NCBI GenBank assembly: GCA_003156795.1 | Contig: PMHU01000149.1 | Coordinates: 6,594-40,094 of the forward strand | DNA: 33,501 nt | Origin: Acidimicrobiaceae bacterium | Lineage (GTDB): Bacteria > Actinomycetota > Acidimicrobiia > Acidimicrobiales > Palsa-688 | Direction of reading: 5' to 3' | Part shown: in pieces, positions 1-6,995 of the stretch | Numbering within the stretch: position 1 is the stretch's first letter | How the letters are laid out: every line of letters begins with the position of its first letter | Notes under the pieces: generated by a model | Told to the model about the DNA's origin: nothing | The model's database searches: none | The model's input: the letters and a program-made list of their open reading frames with translations, nothing else | Translations under genes and position numbers: made by a program

Positions 1-176
1 CCCAAGGCTGCGGCGACTATCCAGATCAACAGCCCGGTGAGGACCCCGAGCGCCACTCGCGCCGCCCGTCGCCGGCCGTGGAGCACGACCGTGCGCAAGA
101 CGATCAGGGTGTCGGGACCCGGGAGGAGGACGAGGAGGACCGACGCGGCCGCGAACGCCAGCAAAGCCGTGAGCAC
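1..176 (-). CDS. LysE/RhtB-family exporter, N-terminal part only
   Basis: The reverse strand reads a hydrophobic N-terminus followed by PGPDTLIVLRTVVLHGRR and a second hydrophobic stretch, LTGLLIWIVAAALG. PGPDT near the first membrane segment, then a short basic stretch and a Gly-rich helix, is the N-terminal pattern of LysE/RhtB amino-acid and metabolite efflux permeases of the inner membrane. The gene runs off the left edge, so only about 58 of roughly 200 residues are visible. I chose GTG at 176: the frame has no ATG upstream, and a CAGAAT box lies six bases before this codon with no clear ribosome site. The exported substrate cannot be told. Family fairly sure, start moderately sure. Confidence 0.7.
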   Translation of the reverse strand, partial: MLTALLAFAAASVLLVLLPGPDTLIVLRTVVLHGRRRAARVALGVLTGLLIWIVAAAL

Positions 177-182
177 GCGTCC

Positions 183-188
183 ATTCTG
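183..188 (-). promoter_or_regulatory. possible -10 box of a leaderless LysE-like gene
   Basis: On the minus strand CAGAAT followed by GG lies six bases before the GTG at 176. The same CANNNT/TANNNT-GG arrangement recurs before other starts in this window that lack a ribosome site. No convincing -35 box is seen. Confidence 0.3.
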
Positions 189-270
189 GCGGAGGGTGGC
201 CGCGACCTCCCGGTATTTTTGAGAGTCATCCAGTGGTCGGTCTTGGAAGGTGTGTCGACAGGCATTGGTG

Positions 271-276
271 CATGAT
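271..276 (+). promoter_or_regulatory. possible -10 box of a leaderless VOC gene
   Basis: CATGAT followed by GGGACC lies directly before GTG 283. It resembles an actinobacterial -10 (TANNNT) at leaderless spacing, with C in place of the first T. The GGGA could instead serve as a weak ribosome site. Confidence 0.25.
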
Positions 277-282
277 GGGACC

Positions 283-657
283 GTGCTCGACCACCTCTCG
301 ATCCAGTGCGCCGACCCCCGGGCCAGCGCTGCCTTCTACGATGCAGTCCTTCCGGCTGTAGGCGGAGGGCGAATCATGGACTTCGGCGACGTCATAGGTT
401 ACGGAGTGCCACCACGACCGGACTTCTGGATCGCTCCCCAGCAAACGGGCGATGGATTTCGCGAATCCCACGTCGCGTTCTCAGCGCCAAATCGCGACGC
501 GGTGCGGGCCTTCGTAGATGCGGCCGTCGCTCACGGCGCCGAAGTGCTTCACCAGCCACGTGTGTGGCCCGAGTACCACGCCAACTACTACGGCGGTTTC
601 GTGCGCGACCCCGACGGTAACAACGTCGAGGCCGTTTGCCACCTACCCGGTCCGTAG
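283..657 (+). CDS. VOC-family (glyoxalase/dioxygenase-fold) protein
   Basis: The 124-residue protein is a single VOC unit. It opens with LDHLSIQCADPRASAAFYDA, has a central SHVAFSAPNRDAVRAFVDAA segment, and ends with the typical YYGGFVRDPDGNNVEAVCH. Candidate metal ligands are the His of the opening strand, the central His of ESHVAF and the Glu of NNVEAV. The family includes glyoxalase I, extradiol dioxygenases and antibiotic-binding proteins, so substrate and reaction are open. GTG 283 was chosen because family members start right before the LDHL strand; GTG 250 would add eleven residues of no family character. Its last 15 bases overlap the 3' end of the convergent PH-domain gene. Confidence 0.85.
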   Translation: MLDHLSIQCADPRASAAFYDAVLPAVGGGRIMDFGDVIGYGVPPRPDFWIAPQQTGDGFRESHVAFSAPNRDAVRAFVDAAVAHGAEVLHQPRVWPEYHANYYGGFVRDPDGNNVEAVCHLPGP

Positions 658-1995
658 GGCCTGGCGGGCGAGCTGGCAGGCCACCGGCAACTCGGCGATG
701 AGCTCGGCCGACTCCTGCCGGTCGCGGTCCCGAGCGAGAGCGTGGACGTTGCGCCCAGCGGTATCGAGATGGATCGTGGCCAGATGAAGCAGGCGTTGCA
801 CCGGTCCTTCCACCCGCCGGATGCTCTGGACCTTGGCCAGCGGGACCCAGTCGGTGGTCAATCGGATGCGACCCGACGTGGTCACGGCATACGTCTGATT
901 CCGGCCCCAAGAGAGGTGGCGGTACCGGAGTGGCGACTTCCACCTGGCCCGCGACGGAGGGTCGAGTCCCGGGCGCGGTACGCCGGGGAGGATCCAATGA
1001 AGCAGCCATTCCGCTTGGTCGCGGCTGCCGACCGGCAGCACCGCCCTGAGGTTTGCCGATTCGGACTTGTTCTCCCGGCTGGAGCGCTGCTTGCCGGCCA
1101 CGTCGACCTCAAGGCGGCACCAGCCGAAGGGACGCCACATCAAAGGCTCGACCAGGCGCACGGCTTGGACCCGTCCTCGGGGGATCGTTTCGGAGGTGGT
1201 CTGTAGCAGCCCGGAGCGCAGCCGGATACCGTCAGAGGCCTCGGCCACCGTCATTTCGTATTCGCTGTTTAGCCGGCGGAAGACGGTTGTCCCTAGGCCG
1301 AGAAAGGCGGTGGCGCCGCCACTGATGGTGGCACCGAGGGCGGCCGGCTCCACTGCGGTGAGGACTATCAGTCCGATTATCACGAGCTCGAGGATCAACC
1401 CGAGGCCGCTGAGGAGAATCGATGCCACCAAACGGCCGCTTCCGATGGTGAAGAGCACCCGTTCCGGTGGCGCGGGGGTGTGATCCGCGACGCCGTGTGC
1501 CAGCGCCAGCAGCCGGGCCCGCACGGCCTCGGCGTCGGCGTCGCTCAGGTATGAGAGCCGCCCAGAGGAGCCGGTGGAGGCGGCCATCCGCAGCCGGACT
1601 TCGGCCAGGCCGAATATGCGGGCGGTGGCGGGCCGTACCGTGTCCACCGCTTGGAGCTGCTCGGCTGGGAAGCGTCGCGAAGTCCGTCGGATCAATCCGC
1701 TCTCTATGCGCAGCACCCCCTCCTCTATTCGCCACCGGGTGACGAGCCACGCCACGACCGACCCGACGAGCAGCAGCCCGATCAGGCCTGCCTCCACCAG
1801 CAACGTCGTGTTGCTGGCTCCGTGGTGTGATGAGAGGTCGGTAGCGGCCAGGACCACGAGGACGGCCAGGGCCCGGCCCGTCCGAACGACCGGCGAGAGC
1901 GGATGAAGTCTTCGCCATCGCACCTCGGCAGGCGCGTTCCCGCTCGGGTCAGGGGTCGCCGGACCGTTTGGACCCGAGGTTCCGAGGATGCTCAC
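643..1995 (-). CDS. PH-domain membrane protein, YdbT-like, three PH repeats
   Basis: This 450-residue protein has hydrophobic pairs near residues 45-100 and 195-245, alternating with bacterial PH (bPH_2, formerly DUF304) modules. Module one holds WRIEEGVLRIESGLIRRTSR and then EQLQAVDTVRPATARIFGL. Module two holds LRSGLLQTTSETIPRGRVQA and then LMWRPFGW. A third lies in the last 90 residues (TYAVTTSGRIRLTTDWVPLAKVQSI). Repeat number and the membrane hairpins match the YdbT group, whose biochemical role is not settled. The start is GTG 1995, which overlaps the stop of the preceding YdbS-like gene in a GTGA junction, so the two are probably translationally coupled. An open frame continues upstream but is the shadow of that gene. 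Confidence 0.85.
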   Translation of the reverse strand: MSILGTSGPNGPATPDPSGNAPAEVRWRRLHPLSPVVRTGRALAVLVVLAATDLSSHHGASNTTLLVEAGLIGLLLVGSVVAWLVTRWRIEEGVLRIESGLIRRTSRRFPAEQLQAVDTVRPATARIFGLAEVRLRMAASTGSSGRLSYLSDADAEAVRARLLALAHGVADHTPAPPERVLFTIGSGRLVASILLSGLGLILELVIIGLIVLTAVEPAALGATISGGATAFLGLGTTVFRRLNSEYEMTVAEASDGIRLRSGLLQTTSETIPRGRVQAVRLVEPLMWRPFGWCRLEVDVAGKQRSSRENKSESANLRAVLPVGSRDQAEWLLHWILPGVPRPGLDPPSRARWKSPLRYRHLSWGRNQTYAVTTSGRIRLTTDWVPLAKVQSIRRVEGPVQRLLHLATIHLDTAGRNVHALARDRDRQESAELIAELPVACQLARQALRTG

Positions 1996-2513
1996 AGTCC
2001 GGCCGCGTGGGCCTCGCCGAGCGAGGCCAGGTTGTCGCGCAACCGGGCCGCCTCTTCTGCCGGCAGCCCCGGAATGCGTGCGTCGGAAGCCGCCGCGGCC
2101 GTGTACATACGGACGGTTGCCAGTCCGAAGGATCGTTCGACCGGTCCGGCCGTCACGTCGATGTACTGCATGCGACCGTAGGGGATCACCGAGAGCCGCT
2201 GGAACATCACCCCCCGGCGGACCAGGAGGTCGTCGTCTCGCTCTGCGTAGCCCCACGCTCCCAGGCGACGGGACAGGAACAAGTAGGCGACGCCCGCGGC
2301 GGCCGTGACGACCACGAACCCGCCGGCGGCCCCTAGGACCCCTCCGGTCGCGGCCCCGACCGCGACGGCGATCACGAGGGCAGGTACCGCGGCTGCAGCC
2401 AGCTGGACCTTACGCACCGAACGTAAGCGAGGCGAAGGGGTTTGCCATTTGGCGTCAGGCCACGGCGCGGCTGCGGACGGCGGAGTCGTCCCGACTCCGC
2501 CTGCTGTTGACAT
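1992..2513 (-). CDS. PH-domain membrane protein, YdbS-like
   Basis: The 173-residue product has a polar N-terminus of about 33 residues and two adjoining hydrophobic segments (about 37-58 and 60-80). One bPH_2 domain follows, with WGYAERDDDLLVRRGVMFQR, then IPYGRMQYIDVTAGPVERSF and LATVRMYTAAA. This is the usual YdbS layout, and YdbS and YdbT homologues are commonly adjacent as here. A role in membrane or envelope homeostasis is only inferred. ATG 2513 gives a normal-length protein; there is no strong ribosome site. It lies 23 bp after the TauE-like gene and its TGA is shared with the GTG of the next PH gene. Confidence 0.85.
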   Translation of the reverse strand: MSTAGGVGTTPPSAAAPWPDAKWQTPSPRLRSVRKVQLAAAAVPALVIAVAVGAATGGVLGAAGGFVVVTAAAGVAYLFLSRRLGAWGYAERDDDLLVRRGVMFQRLSVIPYGRMQYIDVTAGPVERSFGLATVRMYTAAAASDARIPGLPAEEAARLRDNLASLGEAHAAGL

Positions 2514-2536
2514 GGCCCGACCATACCGGCTGTCTT

Positions 2537-3304
2537 TCAGCCGTAGGCGTCGAGGGCTAGGTGTACGGCCAGACCCAGCCCGGCGCAAGCGACGACCGCC
2601 CGTAGTGGACCAGCCGGAGCTCGCCGGACGAGGATCGGCCCCAGCCGGCCGCCGACCAAGAAGCCCGCTGCCAGTGGTATGGCTGCAGACCAGCGGACCG
2701 GACCGAAGGCCACGAAGGCCACGGCGGCCACCGCATTGGCCAGACCGAGCAACAGGTTTTTCATGGCGTTGCTGCGAGCGAGCGGCTCGTCGGCACTGAA
2801 CAGAAGGAGGGCGAGGAGCAGCACCCCGGCCCCGGCCCCGAAGTAGCCGCCGTACACGGCTATGGCGAAGACGCCTACCGTGACCGCCGCGGTTGCCCGG
2901 GCCGACGCGCCCGGCGCCAGGCCGTCTTGGGGCTCCCGCACCGGTCGGCGGGGGACCAGAATGCCCAACGACGCCAGCCCTATGAGCCACGGCACGATCA
3001 AGGCGAAATCTCCGGAAGGGGTGGACAACAGCAGTACGCCGCCGGTTATCCCACCCCCGACGGCGACGTACCCCAAACGCCGAGCCCGAGCCCGCTGGCC
3101 CCTCAGCTCCGGGTGGGACCCCCACACCGAACCGACGCTGCTAAACACCAGGGCGACGGTGTTGGACACGTTGGCGGTGACCGGTGAAAGCCCGACCGCG
3201 AGCAGGGCGGGGTAGCTGACCAGCGACGCCAGCCCGGCCACGCTGCCGGCGATGCCGCCACCGAATCCAGCCAGCACCAACCAGACCGGGTCAAGGTTTC
3301 CCAA
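2537..3304 (-). CDS. TauE/SafE-family permease
   Basis: The 255-residue protein is almost entirely hydrophobic helices (about 7-8 segments). Two related halves each begin with a Gly-rich motif: GFGGGIAGSVAGLASLVSYP at the N-terminus and YGGYFGAGAGVLLLALLLF near residue 135. Both are hallmarks of the TauE/SafE (DUF81) family of inner-membrane anion exporters, some of which move sulfite or sulfoacetate. Substrate is not readable here. The start is TTG 3304, the only reasonable start before the first helix; a GAGGA lies about 15 bases upstream, rather far. It sits between the flotillin-like gene (75 bp) and the PH pair (23 bp), so it is probably in the same operon. Confidence 0.88.
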   Translation of the reverse strand: MGNLDPVWLVLAGFGGGIAGSVAGLASLVSYPALLAVGLSPVTANVSNTVALVFSSVGSVWGSHPELRGQRARARRLGYVAVGGGITGGVLLLSTPSGDFALIVPWLIGLASLGILVPRRPVREPQDGLAPGASARATAAVTVGVFAIAVYGGYFGAGAGVLLLALLLFSADEPLARSNAMKNLLLGLANAVAAVAFVAFGPVRWSAAIPLAAGFLVGGRLGPILVRRAPAGPLRAVVACAGLGLAVHLALDAYG

Positions 3305-3379
3305 AATGTTGTCGGTTCCTCGTTGTCGGCTTGGGTGCCGGGCGCGACCCTACCCGTACCTGCTCGCCAAAGACCTGCC

Positions 3380-4555
3380 CTACCCGCGACCGGACGGCGG
3401 TGGCCCCTCGGGGTCGACGACTGCGGGTGCCACGACCTCGGGAACGGCGACCTGCGACGTTGCCATCTCGCCTAGGGCGGGCCCCAAGCCGTCCTGCACA
3501 ATGCGCATGAGCTGTCCCGCCTGGCTGGCAAAGCCAGCCAACAGCTGTCCCATGCCGTCCGCGCCGTTGAGCACCGTCACGTTGGCGTTGGCCAGCTGAG
3601 ACGCGGCAGCTGAGATGATTTCCGGCATCTTCTCGACGAGCATCCTCTGTAGTGCGATTCCCTGCCCCGTCCCCGTTGCTTCCGCCTGTATGCGGGTGCG
3701 AAGAGCTTCCGCTTCGGCGATGGTACGGATCCGGTAAGCCTCCGCTTCGGCCGGCTTTTGCACCGTCGCGATCAACTCCTTCTCGCGCAGTTCGGCGTTT
3801 CGCACGGCGAGCTCGGCCTGGGCCTGGAGGACGGCGTTCTGCGATTCGGCCTGGGCCAGCGGGCCCGCTTGCGCAGCTTGGGCCTGGGCCCGGTCGACCT
3901 CTGCTTTGTAACCCGCCTTCGTGACCTCAGTCTGACGCTCGTACTCGGCCTGGTTGCGCAAGGACTCCTGGTGGGCTTGGGCCGAGGCCTGCTCAGCTTG
4001 GGCCTGGGCGATCTGGGCATCGCGCTGGACGGCCGCTTGATGGGGCGCAGCCAAGGCGGCGATGTAGCCCGAGCCGCGGTCGTCGATGGACTGGATCTGA
4101 AGAGAATCCACGACGAGGCCGATCTTTTCCATCTCTGGCTTCGATGAGTCGAGGACCACCTCGGCGAGCCTTTGGCGCTCGCGGATGATCTCCTCCACGG
4201 TCATGGAGCCGATGATGGACCGCAGGTGTCCGGCGAAGATCCGCCCGGTCAACACCGACATGTGATCCTGGTCCTCGAGGAAGCGGCGCGCCGCGTTGGC
4301 GATGCTCTCATGGTCGTCGCCCACTTTGAAGGCAATGACGGAGCGGCAGAGCAGGGTGATCCCCTGCTTGGTCACGCACTCCTCCGCGACCTCGGCCTCC
4401 TGCATGGCGAGCGTCAGGGCGCTGACCCGCGACAGCACGGGCATCACGAACGCACCGTGCCCGGTCACGATCCTAAACGGCAGGCCGTCGTCGGACTTCT
4501 TCCTGCCGCTAACGAGCATCGCCTCATCGGGTGCCGGAACGTGCCAACCAAACAT
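3380..4555 (-). CDS. flotillin-like SPFH/Band 7 protein
   Basis: The 391-residue protein has an N-terminal SPFH domain (GHGAFVMPVLSRVSALTLAM, later TGRIFAGHLRSIIGSMTVEE and DSLQIQSIDDRGSGY). A long Ala/Gln/Glu-rich coiled coil runs from about residue 175 to 295, with repeats such as AQAQAEQASAQAHQ. The C-terminal flotillin-type tail holds QRMLVEKMPEIISAAASQLA. Flotillins scaffold ordered membrane domains on the cytoplasmic face. Unusually, there is no N-terminal membrane helix or hairpin: the protein starts MFGWHVPAPDEAMLVSG. ATG 4555 has a strong AAGGAGG nine bases upstream, so the short N-terminus looks genuine. The NfeD-like gene ends 62 bp upstream, the classic flotillin partner. Confidence 0.92.
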   Translation of the reverse strand: MFGWHVPAPDEAMLVSGRKKSDDGLPFRIVTGHGAFVMPVLSRVSALTLAMQEAEVAEECVTKQGITLLCRSVIAFKVGDDHESIANAARRFLEDQDHMSVLTGRIFAGHLRSIIGSMTVEEIIRERQRLAEVVLDSSKPEMEKIGLVVDSLQIQSIDDRGSGYIAALAAPHQAAVQRDAQIAQAQAEQASAQAHQESLRNQAEYERQTEVTKAGYKAEVDRAQAQAAQAGPLAQAESQNAVLQAQAELAVRNAELREKELIATVQKPAEAEAYRIRTIAEAEALRTRIQAEATGTGQGIALQRMLVEKMPEIISAAASQLANANVTVLNGADGMGQLLAGFASQAGQLMRIVQDGLGPALGEMATSQVAVPEVVAPAVVDPEGPPPSGRG

Positions 4556-4617
4556 TAGAGGGCCTCCTTATTGGGTTTCGCCCGCTGTCATCTTCGCGCC
4601 GAGCGGCGGTATTGCTG

Positions 4618-4827
4618 TCATCCGATGAAAGGAGTGACCTCCACCGTCCTAGCGGAGCGCTGGGCGACGACGAGGACTTCGGTCTCTTCGGCGAGCTCCG
4701 TGTCGGCGTACGCCATATAGATTTCGGTCCCGCCGCGGATGCGCACGACGATCTCGCCCGGCTTGCCGGGGGCGATGGGATGGGTGACGGTTCCTAGCTT
4801 CCCGACGACGGGATCGTCACTCGACAT
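4618..4827 (-). CDS. short NfeD-like OB-fold protein
   Basis: The 69-residue protein reads VGKLGTVTHPIAPGKPGEIV followed by alternating strands ending in VLVVAQRSARTVEVTPF. That matches the soluble OB-fold of NfeD C-terminal domains (G.a.t.l.P.G.v...g....a......G..V.V......l.V). It lacks the membrane helices and protease domain of full NfeD proteins. NfeD-type proteins pair with SPFH proteins, and the flotillin-like gene follows directly, so it is probably the flotillin partner. ATG 4827 has no clear ribosome site; TACCCT lies eight bases before the ATG and could be a leaderless -10, making this the probable head of the 4827-643 operon. Confidence 0.75.
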   Translation of the reverse strand: MSSDDPVVGKLGTVTHPIAPGKPGEIVVRIRGGTEIYMAYADTELAEETEVLVVAQRSARTVEVTPFIG

Positions 4828-4864
4828 GGGCGCGAAGGGTAGCCGTCACCGCTCCCCGCTGCTG

Positions 4865-5224
4865 TCAGCCGCCCCCGAAGCTGCTGTTATCGACAGTGGT
4901 CGTCGGGCAGGTCAAGGCGCCGGAGCTGTTGGTGCCTCCACCTAGCGCGTTCTCCAGGGCCTGCACCCCACCGGGGTTGCTGGCGCCGGCCGAGGCCAGC
5001 CCCGAAGCGGAGGCGACCGTGATTGGAGTATCGGAGTTGGGATCGCCCGATGCGTCGGCCTCTGCCTGTTCGTTGGCGCAGATGCCCGCGATGCCATTCT
5101 GGGCCAGGTTGGTCGGATTCAGCGGTGAGGACGGCGACGAACCCGAGCACGAACGAGCGGTGATGACGGTCAGGACCATCATCACGATGATGCCCATGAG
5201 CTTCATCATGAGCCTGGCGCGCAT
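4865..5224 (-). CDS. small exported Gly/Ser/Ala-rich protein, unknown
   Basis: I do not recognise this 119-residue protein. It starts with a basic, then very hydrophobic segment (LMGIIVMMVLTVITA), which should act as a signal peptide or anchor. A Cys follows at the end of TARSC, too loose a match to call a lipobox. The rest is rich in Ser, Ala, Gly and Asn, with three more Cys, and ends in SFGGG. ATG 5224 was chosen, but GTG 5239 and ATG 5209 are possible; the latter has AGG at suitable spacing. It lies 37 bp before the NfeD-like gene and 87 bp after the PKD-like gene, all on the minus strand. Confidence 0.6.
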   Translation of the reverse strand: MRARLMMKLMGIIVMMVLTVITARSCSGSSPSSPLNPTNLAQNGIAGICANEQAEADASGDPNSDTPITVASASGLASAGASNPGGVQALENALGGGTNSSGALTCPTTTVDNSSFGGG

Positions 5225-5311
5225 ACCCCTCACCGACACATATGCGAGATCGGCAGGCTGGAAAGGCTCCTTGACCGTACTTCCGCTATTGCTCGGGTGC
5301 TCCGTTGCAGG

Positions 5312-6115
5312 TCAGCTGGTGATGACGGCCTGGAGTTGGCTGACGCGGAAGTTGGGGATGGCGGCGACGGTTCGGAGGTCGGGGAGCACGCCGTGGAAGG
5401 GACCGAGGGTCCAGACGGCCGACCAGTTCTCGTCGAGCGTGACGGTGACGAACCCGGTGTTGTCGTAGGTGTGAGCGATGTTCCCGTTCGGGTACGGCCG
5501 GCCTTCTTGGCCGTAGGGGCCGGCCCATGTCGGCGAGGTGCCGTCACCCCAGTTCACTAAGTACGAGCCGGTCGCGACGATTGTCAGCGGTCCGAGGGGG
5601 GTGTTGGCCAAATACGGGTTCGGGTGGAGAGTTCCGTCCGTCACGAGGTAGGCCGGGAGGCCCGTTATGGCATATCCGGGCGGCACTCGTGGCTTCGGTA
5701 CAGGCAGCGGGATCCTGCGCCAGAAGCTGACCGCCAGATTGGTGGGACTGACAGCAGGCAAGGCAGGGACGTTGTCGACAGGGCACGCCCCTAGGCCAGG
5801 AGTCGGCTGATAGAGGTAGGCGATAGGGGGCAGGCTGGACCCGGCCGGCGCAACGCAGAATCCCGTCGACCCCAGAGTGACGAACGGGACGTTCGGGGGC
5901 GGCTTCGGCACTTCGCCAGCACCGTCCCGATGCGCCACCGCGGGCTTCCCGGGTTGCTGGACTACGTAGACGCCTCCGCAGACGATGATTCCGCCGGCGA
6001 AACTGAAACTGCACGACGCTTGCCCGGACGGCGTACTCGCCGGAGGTGAGCCCAGGCCGAGGGCTTGTCCGCGGAATAGCGCGAGGAGGACGAGGACCGT
6101 TATGCGGGTTCGCAT
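5312..6115 (-). CDS. secreted PKD-like domain protein
   Basis: The 267-residue product starts with a signal peptide (MRTRITVLVLLALF then a small-residue cleavage region near GLGSPPAS). A Pro-rich mid-section follows. The C-terminal third has PKD character: YLVNWGDGTSPTW, then the HTYDNTGFVTVTLDENW strand pair and a closing VSQLQAVITS. WGDG followed by HTY..G.VTV is the core of PKD beta-sandwich repeats, usually found in surface or secreted proteins that bind other molecules. No enzyme domain is visible. ATG 6115 lies inside the end of the lipoprotein gene (16-bp overlap), suggesting coupled translation and joint function at the cell surface. An upstream in-frame extension to 6169 lacks signal character. 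Confidence 0.75.
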   Translation of the reverse strand: MRTRITVLVLLALFRGQALGLGSPPASTPSGQASCSFSFAGGIIVCGGVYVVQQPGKPAVAHRDGAGEVPKPPPNVPFVTLGSTGFCVAPAGSSLPPIAYLYQPTPGLGACPVDNVPALPAVSPTNLAVSFWRRIPLPVPKPRVPPGYAITGLPAYLVTDGTLHPNPYLANTPLGPLTIVATGSYLVNWGDGTSPTWAGPYGQEGRPYPNGNIAHTYDNTGFVTVTLDENWSAVWTLGPFHGVLPDLRTVAAIPNFRVSQLQAVITS

Positions 6116-6705
6116 TTGCTCGCTACTGAGGTGGGTTTCAGGAAGACCTCGTCGGCGCCGTAGGCCCAAGGCGTCGAGTTCAGACCTAGCGGATCGGCTC
6201 CCGGTTGCTTCAAGAGCAACTCGAAGTACTCCGACGCCGGCTCGAGGACGGGTTCGACAAATAGTGCGGACGGGTCAGATGTTGTCTCGACGAAGATGCA
6301 CGCGGAGGTCCCGGTGATGAGGCGGTCAACAACTGTCTCGGCGTCGCCTCCGTCTGGACGGACGTTGTTGATCACGCCCTGCTTGAGACTCGCTTCGGCC
6401 GCTTGGACCTGTTGGTCGTAGGCCGGATCGTTGAAGATGGCTCGCAAATCAGCCCGGACCTCCGCGTTGACCTGGCGCGTCGACGCGAGTTCCCGTTCTG
6501 CGTTGCTGTACACGTGGTTCAGGACAACAAACACGGAGTTGACGTAGGCGACGGTGATCACCGTCGGGATGCTGTACGGGCCCGGGGCGGAGGTAGTCGA
6601 ACGCGGAGTCGACGTGGTCGGTGGGGCCGCGTCATGCGACCGGCTGGAACATGCCGACACCGTCAGGAGAACGACTCCGCCGAGTGCCAGAAGCGTGCGT
6701 CTCAT
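6100..6705 (-). CDS. putative lipoprotein, unknown function
   Basis: The 201-residue protein starts MRRTLLALGGVVLLTVSAC. The hydrophobic segment ending VSAC is a good lipobox, so the mature form should be lipidated at Cys19 and held outside the membrane. A Thr/Ser/Pro linker follows (PPTTSTPRSTTSAPG). A mixed helical domain comes next (TVAYVNSVFVVLNHVYSNAE, then EVRADLRAIFNDPAYDQQV), and the end has two Cys that could pair. I do not recognise the domain. ATG 6705 was preferred over 6747 because it gives a proper signal peptide; GAGAGG lies only two bases before it. It overlaps the PKD-like gene by 16 bp. Confidence 0.72.
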   Translation of the reverse strand: MRRTLLALGGVVLLTVSACSSRSHDAAPPTTSTPRSTTSAPGPYSIPTVITVAYVNSVFVVLNHVYSNAERELASTRQVNAEVRADLRAIFNDPAYDQQVQAAEASLKQGVINNVRPDGGDAETVVDRLITGTSACIFVETTSDPSALFVEPVLEPASEYFELLLKQPGADPLGLNSTPWAYGADEVFLKPTSVASKCEPA

Positions 6706-6712
6706 AGCCTCT

Positions 6713-6718
6713 CTTATA
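6713..6718 (-). promoter_or_regulatory. possible -10 box for the lipoprotein gene
   Basis: On the minus strand TATAAG within GGTATAAGAG lies seven bases before ATG 6705. This would place the transcript start at or near the start codon. No good -35 is seen, and the GAGAGG just before ATG argues that a ribosome site may be used instead. Confidence 0.25.
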
Positions 6719-6794
6719 CCTTGGCACACAGGCGATGAGCGCCGCAAGGGGCAAAATCACCGCATCCGGAGGCTTCGTGGGCGCTGCCGTTCCC

Positions 6795-6849
6795 AAAAAA
6801 TCGCTAACGCGCCAGTGGATCCGATGCGGGTCGATCCGCTGTCGCGTTA
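6795..6849 (-). terminator. intrinsic terminator, minus strand
   Basis: Positions 6805-6821 pair with 6833-6849: 17 positions with 15 Watson-Crick pairs, one G-U and one mismatch, around an 11-base loop. On the minus strand the hairpin is followed, after GCGA, by six T (6800 down to 6795). This fits a rho-independent terminator for the SDR/MDMPI operon that ends at 6996, about 150 bases upstream. The four-base gap before the U-tract is slightly long. Confidence 0.6.
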
Positions 6850-6865
6850 CCTGAGAAAGGTTGAC

Positions 6866-6913
6866 CTAACGCGCCAGCGGACTGGGATTAGGCCGATCTC
6901 CGTGGCGCGTTAG
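6866..6913. repeat. second hairpin with the same stem sequence
   Basis: CTAACGCGCCA at 6866-6876 pairs perfectly with TGGCGCGTTAG at 6903-6913. After a single bulged G (6877), CGGA (6878-6881) pairs with TCCG (6899-6902). The result is a 15-bp stem with a 17-base loop. The left arm repeats the left arm of the terminator hairpin at 6804-6814, so the two are related sequences and not independent folds. It has no U-tract in either direction. Confidence 0.65.
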
Positions 6914-6934
6914 CGCGATCGGGCGCCCGCCGGG

Positions 6935-6960
6935 CAAACCCGCCGGCCAAACCCGCCGGC
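6935..6960. repeat. perfect tandem 13-mer, two copies
   Basis: CAAACCCGCCGGC occurs at 6935-6947 and again immediately at 6948-6960, and a partial GCCCGCCGGG precedes it. The array lies between the end of the MDMPI-like gene and the two hairpins. No gene is seen between 6706 and 6995. Confidence 0.7.
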
Positions 6961-6995
6961 CCACCGCTCCGGGCCGCTCGGGGGACGAACCCCGC

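Noticed and set aside
6979-6994. Five-base GC hairpin just after the MDMPI-like stop codon
   Set aside because: The stem is short and has no T-run on the minus strand; the hairpin at 6805-6849 is the better terminator.
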